A stretch of 64,000 nucleotides of DNA from an uncultured Prevotellaceae bacterium (GTDB taxonomy: Bacteria > Bacteroidota > Bacteroidia > Bacteroidales > Bacteroidaceae): positions 119,521 to 183,520 of the forward strand of contig CASFNA010000012.1 of assembly GCA_949295905.1 (NCBI GenBank). Reading direction: 5' to 3'. Numbering within the stretch: position 1 is the stretch's first letter; every line of letters starts with the position of its first letter. Of the stretch, positions 63,620 to 64,000 are shown piece after piece. The position numbers and the translations under genes are program-made. The notes beneath the pieces are model-generated. The model saw only the letters and a list, made by a program, of their open reading frames with translations. It was not told the origin of the DNA and did no database searches.

Positions 63620-64000
63620 ATGTTGTACAGAAAGATCCGATCATATATAGATGACCACCTCAGGTCTAATGAGGACAAGATTCTCCTTATTGAAGGAGCG
63701 CGGCAGATAGGCAAGTCTTACATCATAAGAGATGTAGGGACGGAACTCTATGGCAACTATGTAGAGATAAATTTCGTGGAAGACGATGCGGGCGACAAAA
63801 TATTCAAGAATGTCCGCACAACGGAAGAGTTTTACCTGAATTTAAGTATGGTCGCAGGATCCAAGCTGGACAGATATGAAAACACATTGGTCTTCATTGA
63901 TGAGATTCAGCATTATCCGCAATTTTTGACGATGCTCAAGTTCCTAAGACAAGAGCATCGGTATCGGTTTATCTGCAGTGGAAGCCTGTTGGGAATTGCA
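63620..64000 (+). CDS. AAA ATPase of the DUF4143-associated type (partial, cut by window edge)
   Basis: The first 127 codons of an ATP-binding protein. The Walker A is GARQIGKS at 26-33, Walker B LVFIDEIQ with Asp94-Glu95, and sensor-1 FICSGSLLG near 117-125. This matches the widespread AAA_14/DUF4143 family, whose role is unclear; these genes are frequent and mobile in Bacteroidales. The open frame continues to the last base, so the C-terminal domain lies outside the window. Confidence 0.82.
   Translation, partial: MLYRKIRSYIDDHLRSNEDKILLIEGARQIGKSYIIRDVGTELYGNYVEINFVEDDAGDKIFKNVRTTEEFYLNLSMVAGSKLDRYENTLVFIDEIQHYPQFLTMLKFLRQEHRYRFICSGSLLGIA

Overview
The window comes from a Bacteroidales chromosome, most likely Prevotella or a close relative; the genus is inference. 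Evidence: several genes are preceded by the Bacteroidota -7 element TAnnTTTG (two with a good TTTG -33), complex I is encoded as a NuoA-B-CD-H-I-J-K-L-M-N set without NuoE/F/G, the polysaccharide locus starts with an UpxY-type NusG paralogue, and there are FimA/Mfa-like lipoproteins. Almost everything lies on the + strand; only an RNA methylase and a glutaredoxin-like gene are on the - strand. I saw no tRNA, rRNA, intact insertion sequence or CRISPR array.

Layout. (1) 0.1-3.8 kb: hexuronate catabolism (mannonate dehydratase, SDR fructuronate reductase, tagaturonate reductase). (2) 4.0-8.5 kb: four separate housekeeping-type genes (TIGR02757 protein, phosphohexomutase, Dph6-like ATP pyrophosphatase, BadF/NagK-like kinase), three of them with their own candidate promoter. 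(3) 8.9-19.1 kb: the complex I operon, flanked on both sides by related hairpin clusters. (4) 19.7-20.5 kb: TrmH-type methylase, divergent from (5) 20.7-24.3 kb: a secreted GH43 / CE1 esterase / GH43-CBM6 set for arabinoxylan-like glycans. (6) 24.4-51.9 kb: a surface polysaccharide locus with promoter, leader, UpxY, flippase, SDR and ThDP enzymes, pyruvyl transferase-like protein, about a dozen glycosyltransferases, a frameshifted acetyltransferase, Glf, polymerase, initiating sugar-phosphate transferase, a PqqD / nucleotidyltransferase / HprK-like kinase trio, then Wza-like and Wzc-like export proteins. The glycosyltransferase part (25.3-44.1 kb) is mostly AT-rich; the UpxY end and the export end are not. 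(7) 51.9-52.7 kb: a repeat mosaic. (8) 52.7-58.9 kb: a 66-residue acidic peptide, a fimbrillin-like lipoprotein fused to a degenerate PI-PLC-like barrel, a second fimbrillin-like lipoprotein and an OmpA-family protein. (9) 59.2-61.3 kb: a SipW/Sec11-type peptidase and an ABC exporter. (10) 61.4-64.0 kb: glutaredoxin-like protein, an unknown protein, a repeat-rich gap, and the start of an ATPase cut by the window edge.

The most intriguing possibility is that the PqqD, nucleotidyltransferase and HprK-like genes (46.2-48.6 kb), the small peptide (52.7 kb) and the peptidase/ABC exporter pair (59.2-61.3 kb) are parts of one peptide-modification and export system wrapped around the polysaccharide export genes. 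The families fit; that they act together is inference.
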